Under the pieces are notes generated by a model. That model did not search any database. It saw nothing but the letters and a program-made list of their open reading frames with translations, and was not told the origin of the DNA. From Edolisoma coerulescens (lineage: Eukaryota > Chordata > Aves > Passeriformes > Campephagidae): a stretch of 64,000 nt of DNA. The position numbers were made by a program, and so were the translations under genes. Positions 1 through 12,700 of the stretch are shown here, piece by piece; position 1 is the first letter of the stretch; every line of letters starts with the position of its first letter. Location: positions 650,425 to 714,424 of the forward strand of contig VWZW01002312.1 of the NCBI GenBank assembly GCA_013397115.1, given 5' to 3'.

Positions 1-480
1 ATTTTGATGGACATCTGGTTGAATATGAGCTAATAGCACACTTTCATCATGAGCAAAACAAGCTGCATACTGAGCTGCATTCGGAGATCTGTGGCCAGCA
101 GATCAATGGAAGCAGTTATTTTCGTCATAAATTGTGAGTTACTGAAATACTTCCTGTAGGTCTGGGACTCCAATTAAAGAGGGATTTGGAGAAGCCATCA
201 GAGATCCAATAAGAAAGCTTGCAAGGAGGAGTGAAGAGATGTTCAAGTTTACTCAAGTAGGAAAGAAGAATGACGGAGGGATCTAATAGCTTGAAGCTAG
301 TAACTGGCTAATAGCAGCTAGTGAAGCACGGTTGCAAACAGTGACATAGCAATCTGTTCTTTATAGTGAACTGTGTTCTAAACAGGGGCGATGGCCACAA
401 GTTGTGGCTTTGGGGCTTTGTATTTGGTTCTGAAACACTTTTTTTTTTTTCCAACTGTGAGTGTAGTGCAATGCTTCCAT
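1..480 (+). mobile_element. Old decayed CR1 LINE copy, cut by the window edge
   Basis: The first 130 bases read like the end of CR1 ORF2. A 'gatggacatctggttgaata' stretch is followed by 'atgagctaatagcacac' and then 'gagctgcattcggagatctg' and 'tggccagcagatcaatggaa', matching in order the conserved CR1 segments coding EKLNMSQQC, GCI and VASRSRE. Further on, the GAGTACTG-like, GTCTGGGACTCC-like and AAGAGGGATTTGGAGAAG-like segments continue in CR1 order. A GATGGCCACAAGTTGTGGCTT block near 390-410 and a CTGTGAGTGTAGTG block near 455 match the 3' untranslated part. Many substitutions and small indels show an old insertion. The 5' side lies outside the window and the 3' limit is uncertain. The alignment is from memory of the family, so the family call is fair and the subfamily is not assigned. 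Confidence 0.55.
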
Positions 481-2018
481 CTGACACCTGTCAGATCTTC
501 AGCTTCGGAACTTTCTCGGATTCAAGTAGAGGAAGTCATGTCTGCAATATTCAGTATTGGCGATAACCCATCTTCCAGCAGGAGACCAGGAGAGGCTTTC
601 TGAGACCCCTCCACCTAGTGTGTGACTCTGTGGTTCAGTGCTGCAATACTTGAGTACTCAACAGCAGAAGTGATTTTTCTGCACAATGGGAACTGATTGA
701 TGAGGGGCAAGTATTGCTTTCTTTCTGTAAATGGGTACTGAATAGAGAAGAAATAAGATCAAAGTTTCACTCTTAATTTTATCTACTTGGTTGAATGACT
801 TAAAGATTTGTAGTAAACTTCTTTAATTGTTCACAAAAAGCTTTCTTTACCTTCATCTGTGTTTTTTGACTCAGCACACTAGCAAAGCTAACTCAGGTAG
901 CCAGAATATGAGGAAAATATAACTGCTATGACTTTATCTTTTTCTGTCTCCAATTTCCTTAATAATGAGGTCAATCTTCAATTTCTGTAATTTTCCACTG
1001 TATTTACTATATAGCTATGAGACATTTCTCTCTTGTCTTATCCATCCATACTTACTTTCACCTCTGCAGCATCATCCTAGTGGATGATGTCGACTTCAGT
1101 GGGTAAAACGTGTCTGAGGTCCTTTCCTTAAAGATTGTAGCACAATGCACAATGTAAAAGGAGGACAACGGTATTTTTCATAGTCATAGAAACTTTCATT
1201 TAGCCTGATTTTTCTTAAAGAATAGCTATTGAAAATATTGGCAATCGTGTATGAATTGTATGTACGTGTTCTAATTCTCAGTGTGCTCTCAACACAGGAA
1301 ATCCTCTTTGCTTCTTAGCTGGTTGAAAAAAAGACAGGTGAATATTTTTAAGTAATATAATATAGCAGAATAATTTAACAAATATTAGCTGTCATGCTAA
1401 TTGGATAAACAGTCAGGACTGGATTAATAAAAGGGCTAAATTTTTGCAGCATTACTACTTAATTGTCAGTGTTTCATTTTGTCTTTAACTTTGAAGTTGG
1501 CTGAAAAGCAGTATTCTTGTCAAATAATGGCTATATCAACACCACTGTGCAATAATTTTGGAACAAGCTGGAACTTCAACTCTTAAAGCTAGGGAGGAAA
1601 ACCCAGCAGAGTTCATGGGATTAACTTCATTCGTTAGTGTCTTTAGCTGTCAAACGACTAGATCATGATAACCTGAGGTGAGCCAGGCAGCCAACACCTA
1701 TTCTAGAGGTGACATTGTCTATCTGATGCCGGATGGGCAGGATAATTCATGACACTGCCAAAATACTAACATTATTGAAAATTTATTAGGTTTGGGATTT
1801 TTACCAGAGAAAGACAGTGAATGCACAGTGTGGACAGACACAGCAAATCTGTCTCAGTCTTGGAAAGGCAGCTCTACAGACAGCAAAAAACTCAGATTTT
1901 ATGAAGATCATAATTTTTTCACTTATATCCAATATAACAGATGTATTTCAACTGATTCTTAAAGCAAATCCATCAGAAAGGTTTATGGTTGAAAATATTT
2001 TAAATATCTGGGCTTCTA
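481..2018. other. Unannotated AT-rich sequence
   Basis: I see no gene and no repeat family that I recognise here. Two overlapping open frames of 66 and 70 codons at 366-603 lie partly in the decayed CR1 and have no known domain. The CR1 copy may reach as far as about 600, but similarity becomes too weak to follow. Confidence 0.5.
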
Positions 2019-2069
2019 ATGAGGAGAAATATTGACAAAATAAGAAGATGAGGAGAAACATTAACAATC
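2019..2069. repeat. Imperfect 29-bp tandem duplication
   Basis: The segment ATGAGGAGAAATATTGACA at 2019 recurs as ATGAGGAGAAACATTAACA at 2048, two substitutions apart, giving a period of 29 bases with the second unit incomplete. This is a small local duplication in otherwise unique AT-rich sequence. Confidence 0.65.
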
Positions 2070-3286
2070 AGCAAAGTCTTTTTTGTATAGTAGATAAAAT
2101 TATTAAATGATACTAAATGACCTATATTGAGTCAAAATTTGATCAGAAATGGTGAAATGTCTTGAAAATTTCTTACCAGCATAACAGACATGAAATCAAT
2201 ACACTCTACAGCTGCACTTCCTGGTTTCAGCCATGATTGACTGATGACTCAGCTTCATCTGTCAACTGTCAATTTACAGAAATATCATTCAACTAATTTC
2301 CAAAATTTCTTTATTCATTCAACTAAATATTGTCTGTTCTCCAGAACTGTGAGGCTGATAAAAATGTTTTAGTGTACTGGCAACTAATTTTGCAAATCAG
2401 CATAGTACTCAACATTTTTTTCAAATATAACCTTGCAATACAATATATGATCACAACTTCTACATAATTTGAGAATATTGAGCAACAGAAGTACTGACTT
2501 ACACCTTGCAAATAGGGAAAAAAAATCCCGTTATGAAACCAAGTTGAAAATCACTGCTAGGAACTTTCAGATCTCTACTTTCCTTTTACTTGTGCTTTTA
2601 AAAGTATTAGTAATTTTGTTCCAAATTTCTATTTTTAGTGTGAAAAAATTTTCTGTACTAGTTAATGCAACTGTAAAGCCTCCCACAAATTCCCAAGGTA
2701 TGCAGACAAAGTCACATAAAATATTTCAATTCTGGTGGGAAAGCTTAGATTTTTGTATGGGCTTTCACCAAGACTTTCTTATGAGGGGAAGATAATTTTT
2801 GGCTGAAAATGGTGGAAATACATAATTCTTCTCTCACCAAAACACATATATGGTAATGAAGCAGCTTCTTCCATGAATAGGGAAGAAGAAAAAGAGACAA
2901 ATATATTTTAGACTAGAAATCACCTCTCTCCCTTCCCTGGAAATTAATTTGTGGTTAAAACTAGAGATTTCTTCAGTCACACTTCCTCTTTCGTCTCTGT
3001 GCTTCTTATAACATCTCTTATTCCTTCTTTGTCCACTAACTCCTATCTGTTTTTACATTTCTTCTGGTAGATTTCCAGCTTTCCTTTTTTTCTCAGAGTA
3101 CTACAGTATTCTGTGTGAAGCCCTGTTCTTCTGCTTTCCAGTGGCTTTAATTAATCTTCTGCATGCTCAAAACGTTCAGCTAGATGCACCTGACTCCAGG
3201 ACTGGTATGTTGCTCTTTTCTTGCACCTCGCCTTCCTATGAAACAGTATTTCTATCCCACTTCTGAACAAAGGGCTTTGTCTACTT
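2070..3286. other. Unannotated AT-rich sequence
   Basis: No gene or recognised repeat. The best open frame is 108 codons at 2469-2795 on the plus strand. Its product is lysine- and leucine-rich, reflects the AT-rich composition, and shows no recognisable domain. Confidence 0.5.
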
Positions 3287-3331
3287 ACACACACACACAC
3301 GCACGCACGCACACACACACACACACACACA
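3287..3331. repeat. (AC)n microsatellite with GCAC interruptions
   Basis: An AC dinucleotide run of about 45 bases is broken near 3301-3309 by a short GCAC/GCAC stretch. Such interrupted CA repeats are common in vertebrates and often vary in length. A 66-codon open frame that passes through it translates as alternating histidine and threonine and is an artefact. Confidence 0.95.
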
Positions 3332-6300
3332 GAGTATTCTCTATAATTTTATGTGTGAAACTAGGGAACAGATCTAGTTACTAAAAGGTCACATTTTGCT
3401 CTACAAATAAGCAAAAGAGAGCATAGTGCAAGACATTCTGATCTGGGTTTATAATCTGAAATATAATTTGAAAATGGCCCTTGGTTAATAACTTCTTTAC
3501 AAAGGTTATCCAAAGGTACCATCACTGCATTTATCTGAGGAATGACCACTGCTGGTTTTTTTTCCCCATGTGTTCTTATTGATGATTTTTCATATCTTCT
3601 TTCTGAAAAGAAGAAAAACAAAATCTTTTTGGATCTTTATTCTACTTCTGTTCCAACTTTCTAGTCTGACTCTTCTGGGTAGAAAACTTTATGCAAATCT
3701 GTTATTCACAGGGTCACATGAAAGGAAATAATCGTGGATGAACAGCTGTATCTGACTTTTCTACAGGCACTCTGTGTCTTGCAGTCTCATATCATGGTAA
3801 AAGGTGATAGTTCTTTTCATTATCAAAAGAAGCATTCTGAAAATGTGTTGGATATAAGGAAGCCAGCATTTTCGTTCAGTTCTGTGAGGATATGGGAGGA
3901 AAAGATGTTTCCGCTGTGTCCATTTCTGAACCTCTGTCTAAAAAGGATTTTTTTGTTTAGAATTAATCTTCAGTTCCCATTCATTTTTTAGTAAAAGACT
4001 GTATGGAGGGATATTAGTAGTGAACAGATTTGGGGTTTAGATTGTTTTTTTCATGGTATGTGAAATTCTTAGGGGTTGGTTGGGGTTTATTTTAAGTGTA
4101 TATGAAGACTTAGCCCTGGCTGTTGAAATGATGGGCTGCCTTGATGGAGCTGGGAGGTGGCAGTGTGCCCCTTTCCCCCTGGGCCAGGGGTGCTGTATGC
4201 ATGAGGACATCAAGTGGCCAGTGACAAAGAGTGGCCCCTGTGAAGACACCAGTAAACTCTGAGCCGTTTCATAACCTGAAAATGTGTGGGTTTTGCTTTT
4301 CATACACCCAGGATTTGATCCTTTCTTACTGAGCACAAACTGTTGCTGGTGGACTTATTCGGAAGCTGCTGAATTAACTTCTAATTTATGATTCATGCTG
4401 GGCATGAATGTCAGCAGTTCATATGGGAATAATGTATTGGAGATGGTCCCAACATTCCTCACAATTTCAAGTGTTGAAGAGGTATATAAGTAAAGTACAG
4501 ATGGTTGCTGCTTTTTCTTTTTTAAGAAAAAATGTATTTCAACCCCAGCTACTAAGGAGACAGGCATAAGTCAGCCTTTCTGCTGCAATAATCTTTACTT
4601 TAATTTGGTTTATTTGTTACTGCTCCTACCGTACAGTCACATAGTGTCGAGATTAAATAATATATTAAACACTTTGAGTTTTACACAGCTCACATTTTTA
4701 AATTCTTCCTTTATAAATGTTGTCTGACCCCCATTTTCTGTGGGTTTTAAGCCCTTAAGAATCCAGGGAAGGAATTTGCTCCAGGTTAGGACAACCCTCT
4801 GTATAAAGACATGATCTATGCATGTGTGAGAGGTGTCAGAGCTACTTCAGCCAACAGAGAGCTGGTCAAAACAGCCAGTGTAGCTTAGAGATCAGCTGCG
4901 CTCACCACACAGACATATCTGGTGGCAGCTAGATGAACAAACCCCTCCAAAGGGAGAAAATGACGTGGTTATGGATGTGTTATTATTTTAGAAGAAATTG
5001 TTCTGAGAGCAATGTTTTTTATTTTATTGAACACCAGAGGGCAATTTTGAATCAATATTTAGGTATGTAGACAGGAGAGTTATCTCCACTTTTTTCCTGC
5101 AGGCACCCCTTCTGGGATTTTCCAGTATTTTTGTCTGCTGTGTTGACTACCAATTCATGCTACTCATTTTCGTAGGATATATTTACTTGGAAACTAGAAG
5201 TAAACCACGGTTTGCTAATTCTCTAGAAAATGTTTCCTGGGCAACCCTAATGCCTTTCCTCTAATTGTGCCTTTCTTCTGAATAAGACTTTGATGCCTAA
5301 GACAAACATCCCTGTTTAAGAACTTATGAATGTTGTCCATCATCTTTAAAAGACAGATGGATGTACCTATCTGAGCAGCAGAATTGATCCGTGCTTTTTC
5401 ACTGTCACACAGACAAACAGGGCTGAGTTGCACAGACTTTAAGACTCTGATTTCCCAAGTCTTGCTGGCAGCTAATTCTATCTTCTTGTGCTCAGGCATT
5501 GAATTAGGATCTTTATTTCCATATTTACAAAAGAGCACTTAATATTATACATGATGCAAACAGGATTTCTTATATGTGTTAACAGCAAATTCAGTAAATT
5601 GAAAAGTAGTCTATAAATTAAGCTTATTTCTTCTGCATTTCAGCACTGTCCAGAGCTGTCCCATTTTTTGCCCTTGTCCTAAGGCACTTCTCAAATTAGC
5701 TCTGATCTAAGTGACTCTGATGCCACTTCTGTTGCAGTCATCTAGAAGTAGAATATGTTCCTGCCAAATAGTTCTTGAAATCCCACTAAAAGCATAGGAT
5801 TTTAAGTGTTCAGGGCAAGGAATGACTCTAATTCTCTGACAGGTCTTTGAGGAATCAAAGAAAAAATTGAAAGACTTCCTAGGTAATTTGCTAAATATAC
5901 ATTTTGTTTATCTGTGAAATCCCCTTTCAATAAGCCAGCTCCAAACATGAGTCAAAGGTGCCTGGTAATCGTTTGCACAAGCTCTTCAATTTCATTTGTA
6001 CTAAAATTAGGTTCCTCAGTAGTTCTAGAGACGCCATTTGTCCTTGAAGTTTATCAGCATCCTTTGAATGAACAGATAAATAGAAAAGCTTTGATTTCAG
6101 CAGTGATTTAAAAAATAATGACTACAACATACATTTCTTATGTAAAATGAATTTTTTTTGTAAATATAGGTTTAATAAATACAATAAAATTTATTGGAAA
6201 ATTATCAGGAATAACAGCATTTTTGTAACACGTATTATTTAATCTGACTACCTTTTTAAAAAATACTCTCAATTGTGTTTTTTACAGAATTCTGTAATTT

Positions 6301-8495
6301 ATAACTTTATAAGCTGATGATCAGTATACAGTGCTCATATAACGTCCATAGATAAGCATAATAATCTGTACCAAGGATAGCATGTGTTTACACAGGCTGC
6401 AGGAGTTGTCAGAGAAACTCAGAGAAAAGCCTTGCTCAGTAAAAGTTGTTGGTGCAAATTTCGTGAAAACTCCGCTGGATATATTTCAATAGCTTTAATA
6501 TTGGTGCATGGCTTAGCACCTTCATTATTAAAATAACTTATTTCTGAGCTCAGATCTCCTGGTTTTCATTCTGATATTCCCTTTGTGATGGTATCTGTCA
6601 CCTATAGTAGGTAATGTCTGGATGCATGTCTAATGGAAGAGCTATCTGTTAAGGGTGGTACATTTTTGACATCTATCTTCTTGCTCTCCAGTATTAGTAC
6701 TTTAATCTGTAGGAAAGAATTTCACACTTTTTTTATCCTTCATACACTTATCTATTCATGTGATTTGCTACCAGCACAGACACGGTCATTTTATTTTCTG
6801 AGCGAGAGCTTAATCAAATGACTCTGGTGACAATGACAAGAGCATCAAACTTCTCCTCACTTCAAATTAATCACTATGTACAATAATTTCCACACAATAA
6901 ATATATGAGAGGCCATGAATAGTTAATGACTGATAAGGCAAAACCCTTTATACATGCATCTCAAATCAGGCTGTATCTGTAAAATCAACACTAGCAAAAG
7001 TTACATTCTTACAAAAATTACTGAAAAAGCAAAACTCAGGTATTTTATGATATTTTCAGAATTATTATATATTTCCTAATTATCAAATGAGTGCGTGTAA
7101 GTGCATGCTTGTGTATGCTTGTTTGTATGTCCTCCTTCTAGGTAATTTTTAACCCTTTAGTGTAATGGTTTTATAGGAATCTGGGAGATAATTAAAATGA
7201 TTAGGTGTTCACAATTGTAGTAGACTAGATATGTAAGAAACCGTTTTGACTGAAGGGCTGCAGGCTATGCTGACTCTTTATAAATCACAAAAAATTCTCA
7301 GCAGAGCATTCTTGTGGATGCTCCAATCACAAAAGTAGTGTCACTACTAACAACCACTTCAGAAACTGTTGTTCAATAAAAAAGCCTTACAGAAATATTT
7401 TAGCCAGATTTTTTTCGCAGACACAAGGTCTGCAGGACTAAGCGTTAAAGCCAAGAAGAGACGATAGTGATAATCATCAGAAAGAATTTGCAGTGCAAAG
7501 AGACACTAGTCTTGGGTAGAGTCTTAAACTTAACAAAACATAGTGAGAACATGCCTTTTTCTTGATACTTCATTCCTAATGAAATAATTTGTGATTTATT
7601 TTGCATTACACACTTTAATAGAACCAAGCTGTTATCAAAAATAATATATATTCAGACTCCCTTGAGTGTTAAAATAGATCAGAGTGATGGAAAAAATGAA
7701 AGACTGAAGGAAATGTGCTTGCCTTTTGAGGGGTTGAAAGTTCAGTTTTTCAGTTTACAAGTCAGATTTGTGTGGGGTTTTCTGTTTAGGGTGAGCCTTT
7801 TTGTTCAGGTGAAAAAGGAATACTTCAGATTTCAGGATACCTATTACAGAAGAAAATATCTCTATTATCAAGGATAATATTCTGAACAGGAATGGAAATG
7901 GAAAGTTAGAAGAATTTTTTAAAAATAAGCTTGAAGTTATCTAAAAACTAAATGAAATTTAGAAAGTAATTTTATTTAATTCTAGGTCTTACATATTTTT
8001 AGCTTTCCAGCATAAACTTTTATAGAGGTACATCTATGTGAAACTCTAAACATTATCATTCTACTAGGGAAAATTAGAATGTAAGTTTATCCTGTATTCA
8101 AATTGTTTCTTCCTAATTCTGGTTTTGAAGGTTGTGTTTTCTTTGTCTTGATAGCAAGACAGAAAGGAAAAAAGCTGGGAAAATATTTAGACCATAACAA
8201 AATCTACATGACTATTATTAAATTATTTATAATTTGAATTGTGCAAGATATATATTTTAAATAGGGGGTCAATATTTGATTTTAGCTACACAAAATTCAG
8301 TGGCATTTTGTTTGGAGATGTCTAACTAAACCATCAGACAGTGTTTGAAAACAGAAGAAATAACTCTGAGAGAAGTATCTGTAAAATGCTGTATGCTAAT
8401 GTAAACCATCCTGCGTGTTGTAATGACCTCAGTTTAAACTCTTTCTGAGTTGTTGATAAATAAGAATTTTTTTAAGAAAACTGCAGAGTTTATAT
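3332..8495. other. Five kilobases of unannotated AT-rich sequence
   Basis: I see no gene, no RNA gene and no repeat family that I can name. All open frames are under 110 codons, the longest being 107 codons at 5215-5538 on the minus strand, and are spread over both strands without family resemblance. There is a slightly GC-richer patch at 4135-4215, with runs of C and G, that remains unexplained. CpG is sparse throughout. Confidence 0.5.
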
Positions 8496-9745
8496 CATAG
8501 AACCATAGAAACATAGAATGATTTGAGTTGGAAGGGACCTTAAATACCGTCTAGTTCTGATCCCCCTGCCATGGCCAGGGACACCTTCCACTAGACCAGG
8601 TTAGTCAGAGCTCCATCCAGTCCGGCCTCTGGCATTTTCAGGGATGTGGAATCCACAGCTTCTCTGGGTAACCTGTTCCAGTGCTGCACCACCCTCACAG
8701 CAAAGAACTTCTTCCTAATGCCTAATCTGAACCTACTGTCTTTCAGTTTAAAGCCATTCCTCCTTGTCCTGTCACTACAGGCTCATGTGAATGGTGTCTC
8801 CCCGTTTTCCTTGTAGGCTCCCTTCAGGTACTGGAAAGTAACCCTAAAGCCTTCTCTTTTCCAAGCTGAACAAGCCCAATTCTCTCAGTCTTTCCTCACA
8901 GGAGGTGTGCTCCATCCCTCTTATCCTTGTGGCCTCTGCTGGACTTGGTCCAACAGGTCTATGTCCTTCTTTTGCTGGCTGACAGGTTGATAGTTCCAGA
9001 GTCCTCCTTTCTATCCTTTTGAAAGATGAGTACAATGTTTCATGCTTTCCAGTCACCTGGGACTTCACTTGACTGCCATGACTTTTCAAATATTATGGAG
9101 AGTGGCTTGGCACCTACATCAGCCATTTCCCTCAGGACTCTGGGATGCATCTCACTGGGTCCCATTGGCTTGTGTACATTCAGGTTCCTCAGGTGGCCAT
9201 GAATCTGATCTTTATTTGCAGTGGGAGGGACTTTGCTCCCCCAGTCCCCATCCTAGTGTCCATCCACTTGAGTAGTGTGAGACGAGAGGCTATCATTGCC
9301 CAAGGCAAAGTATTGTTGAGTACCTCAGCCTTCTCCTCATCCTTGTTACCAGTTTTACAGCCTTGTTTAACAGGGGTCATTACTCCTTCTTTGACCTTGC
9401 TTTTCTGGTTAACATACCTACAGAAGCCCTTGGTATTTTTTGTGTTCCTTGCCAAGTTCACCTCCAGCTTTGCCTTGGCATTCCTGACTCCATCCTAAAT
9501 AATTTTCCTTCTCTGTACTCTTCCTGGGTCACCCATCCTAGCTTCAACTGTCTATGCAGTTCCTTCTTTCCCTTTGGTTTGACCAGTAGATCCCAGCTCA
9601 GCCATGCCATTGCTATTGTCACAATAGGAACTGTGACATCCTTTTTCTCCAAGTACAACACTGCGTACAATACAACCACACAGAGGACACAGGCTTTGGA
9701 AAGGAGCATGACTGTGCAGGAGCCGTGAAGGGAGGATGCAGGAAA
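8496..9745 (-). mobile_element. Internally deleted CR1 LINE, antisense
   Basis: The left edge carries CATAG/CATAGAATG units, the reverse complement of the CR1 3' tail. It is followed by GAGTTGGAAGGGACCTTAAA, a CCATGGCCAGGGACACCTTCC block and GGTAACCTGTTCCAGTGCTG, the standard antisense CR1 3' region. Reading the minus strand, 9709 to about 9190 codes the ORF2 region between endonuclease and reverse transcriptase, with GWVTQEEYRE, then NLARNTKNTKGFCRYV and KSKVKEGV, then KAEVLNN. The reverse transcriptase begins (NYQPVS near 8996-8979) and then jumps at about 8973-8978 directly into the 3' region (AAGAAGGACATAGACC). Most of the reverse transcriptase is therefore missing. The 5' end near 9745 is approximate; 5' truncation is usual for CR1. 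Confidence 0.92.
9189..9709 (-). pseudogene. CR1 ORF2 remnant (linker between endonuclease and reverse transcriptase)
   Basis: This is part of the CR1 copy at 8496-9745. Two overlapping minus-strand frames, 9709-9458 and 9461-9189, together cover the ORF2 segment after the endonuclease. A frameshift lies between them near 9460. Readable landmarks are GWVTQEEYREG in the first frame and GFCRYVNQKSKVKEGV in the second, the latter resembling the common CR1 GFYRYINQKRKVKEGV block. The product cannot be functional, because the frame is shifted and the reverse transcriptase core is deleted downstream. Confidence 0.8.
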
Positions 9746-12700
9746 GCCCCATTGCTTCCCCTCAGCTTAAAAGTAACCTCATATTTTTTTTTAATTCTGT
9801 TTCCTACAGCTACCACTACTTCATCTGTCAAAATAGGAAAGTATACCAAGTCTGTGAGGATATTTATGCTTATGACCAGGCCTAGTTACTTACAGGAGGT
9901 TTCACACTTACCTGACTTCAGCTGAACAAACAAAAAAAAGTCTAATTTCGTGTGGGTTTATGTGCTTATTATTAATTTAAATTTCACATTTTTGATTATG
10001 CTAAATATTATTTTGCTATTTATTTATATGAACATTTTCTATAAAAATTAGTAGTTGACATATATGGGGAATAGTTAAAATGTTTCTAAAAATACACCTT
10101 TTGTAGATCCTGTAAACCTGAAGCCATCATAACACACTACAGGGGTACTGCTGACCAGCTGGGAGTGTGGGGCTGATATCTCACTATCTGTCAAAAAATG
10201 TAGAGCAAAAGTTGTAATCACAAAACTTCATAGAATGTCAAAGATATTGCACCATAATTGTTTATTACAGTAGTCATTTCTATAACAAGTGTGGATTATG
10301 ACTGAATGCAGTGGTTGATTATACCTCTTTTATATAAAACTATGAATTTGTTTATTATATTGAGCTATTTTTTCCAAAAAACCACTTCTAAAAAGCAGCA
10401 ACTTCATCTCAAATCATTTTATGTTATTTGTGTGCTTCTAGAAATGTTTTATTTTGGTCTGAAAGAAAAGGAAAATGGCTGGAAGAGTCTAGCAACTTCT
10501 CTGTAAAAGTCAAGGTGTGTTACAGAATTATTGCCTCCTCATTTCCTTGAATTTCTATAAGCACTGTGACATGTTTTGGTACAGTGATCTACTGCATGCC
10601 ACTACACAGTGACAATAAGTGGTTTTGATATCAAGGTATAAATTTAGTCTTTAGTAATCTTGTAAGAAGCTTATTTCTGTGACCTTATTGTGGTTGCCTT
10701 CATTAGAAGATTTAGTGCTGCAGTGGAGGAAAGGCACCGAGGAGGAAAGAGACCTGGCAATAAATGTGTTCAGTTTATTTGGTTCAGTTTTCTTTATTGA
10801 AAGAAATGAAAAGGCAAATGTGCTGCTGCATTAATGTGTTGTACAAAATCCTTTTTGGAAACAGAATGTGAAAAGGAAAAATATCTGGCAATATTAAGAT
10901 ACTTAGAATACAATTATGAAAATGCAGCCTATCCTGGGTTTATTTGCCAGAATAAAAATATTGATCTTGGCAATGCTCACATTCAGTATTATTCAGGCAT
11001 GTTTAAAGTGATCCATTAGTCACTCAGACATTAATGATATCATGATTTTGAAGAAGACTATAGCTTATGATACCAAGAAGGCACCTTAATAACCACTGTT
11101 GGAATTATTTCAGTTCCATTTCTTTGAAAATTAGTTGCTAAATTATTTTAATTCAATTATATAGTCTATACTTTTAACTGCTCAAATAAAAAAGTGACTT
11201 TTGGCCTTCTCGGGGCTTTCACCTATGAATCCCACATATTGAAAACTTACGATGTGAAGATATTGTCAGTTGATGCTGTAGTGCATTTGTCAGTGTAAAA
11301 GGAGAAAAATGGTTCCTCCAAGAGAAAAATATAGCCAGTTATAGTACATTTACAATCTTTCTGAAGAGTGTTCTTACTCATAGCACCCTTTACCATGAAA
11401 ACAGTATATTTTATCACATAATTGATGGGTAGTCGTAACATAACACTAGGAATTTATTTTTCTAAGTCTTTAAACTTTTCTGGTAAAGCCCTGAGTGATT
11501 CTAAATTTTCATCTTTAATCTTACTCTGGCTGAATACTCAGTTTCTTCTTGATCACATTTCTTACAAATAAAAATATCTGAATTTATTTTGTTTCAAGAT
11601 CACTGGAAGTAGAGAATACTCTGCCTGCCAGTGTTGAGAGATCACAGCCACGTTGAGAGCTGCTTGCCTTTGGCACTACTAAAGCTAGGCTGAAGCAATT
11701 GTATGCAAGAGTTGAGGCTTGAATAAAAAACAAATAATGAAACAAAAAGAAGCACAAACCCAGCCAGCTGAACAAACAACAAAAAGACACTGAACTGGAA
11801 TGACCTCAGGTAGGAAGGAACTGAGTTCAATTCTCAACGTCACTGGTGTTAAATCAGCGCAGGAGTGATGTCATTGAGAAAAGCTGCAAAGAGGCCTGAA
11901 AATTATCTACCAGACTGAGATGTACTTTCTTAGAGTGGCTGATCTCTCATAGATCATTAAGCCCTCTCAGGAAAGCTGCTTAATGTTATAAATTGATTCT
12001 CTTAAGAAACTATGAGGACAGAAGAGAGAAACTATGACACTTGAAGAGAGTTAGGAATTAAACAAAGAGGCAATTGAGGGATTTGTGATTGTGTTTCCCG
12101 CAGCAGTTTTACTCCCTGTTTACTAGCTCCTTGCTGTGCTGGGGGTACACATTAGGGGATGCAGCAGATTTTGATTTGAGGGGTTTTTTTGTTGTTTTGG
12201 CTTTTATTTTTTTACCTCCATACTCTTAGCTGTCTGATGCCAGTTGGAACAGGTTGTTCAAATATAACCCTTTTTAAAAATGCTTTCAACAGACTGTTAA
12301 GAATTTGAGGAGTTGTGTCTGGGCAGCAGTGAATAATCAGATCATTAGCTATTTCTGGTCTGCCTTAGCTCCATAGTTCTGTGGTCTTTAGTGGCTGCTA
12401 TAACTATCTAAGGGTTTACCATAAGAGTTCTCACTTGAATAATGCGATAAGAGCCCTGAATATAGGAGATGTTTATGCAAAGGGCAAGCCTCACGCAGGA
12501 GGAAATCCCAGTTATCCCTTTAGCCTGTGCTCTCAGCCAGCCACATCTCTGCCAAAGCATACCATAGGAAAAGGACGTACCCTTACACAGTTACAAGTGC
12601 TTCATGATTAGTGTGGGGCACTTCCAGCACTACTGTCCTGTGTCCCCTCAGGGATACATTTGTTAGACAATTTTAGGATTAGCTTTTCCAATGGCCTTCC

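Noticed and set aside
366..603. Two overlapping frames near the left edge considered as an exon
   Set aside because: They start within the decayed CR1 copy, and their translations show no known domain.
2019..2069. Short tandem units considered as a CRISPR-like array (also at 14682, 33105, 42142)
   Set aside because: Each has only two units, lacks unique spacers of even length, and lies in vertebrate DNA.
3184..3384. Open frame coding an alternating His-Thr run
   Set aside because: The run is a translation of the AC microsatellite.
9042..9925. Plus-strand frames of 66-121 codons
   Set aside because: Those up to about 9745 are antisense to the CR1 ORF2 remnant, and the rest have no support.
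10205..10225. TCATAGAATG word, like a CR1 tail (similar words near 14127 and 16599)
   Set aside because: The typical neighbouring CR1 words (GGTTGGAAGGGACC and CCATGG blocks) are absent, so the word alone is not an element.
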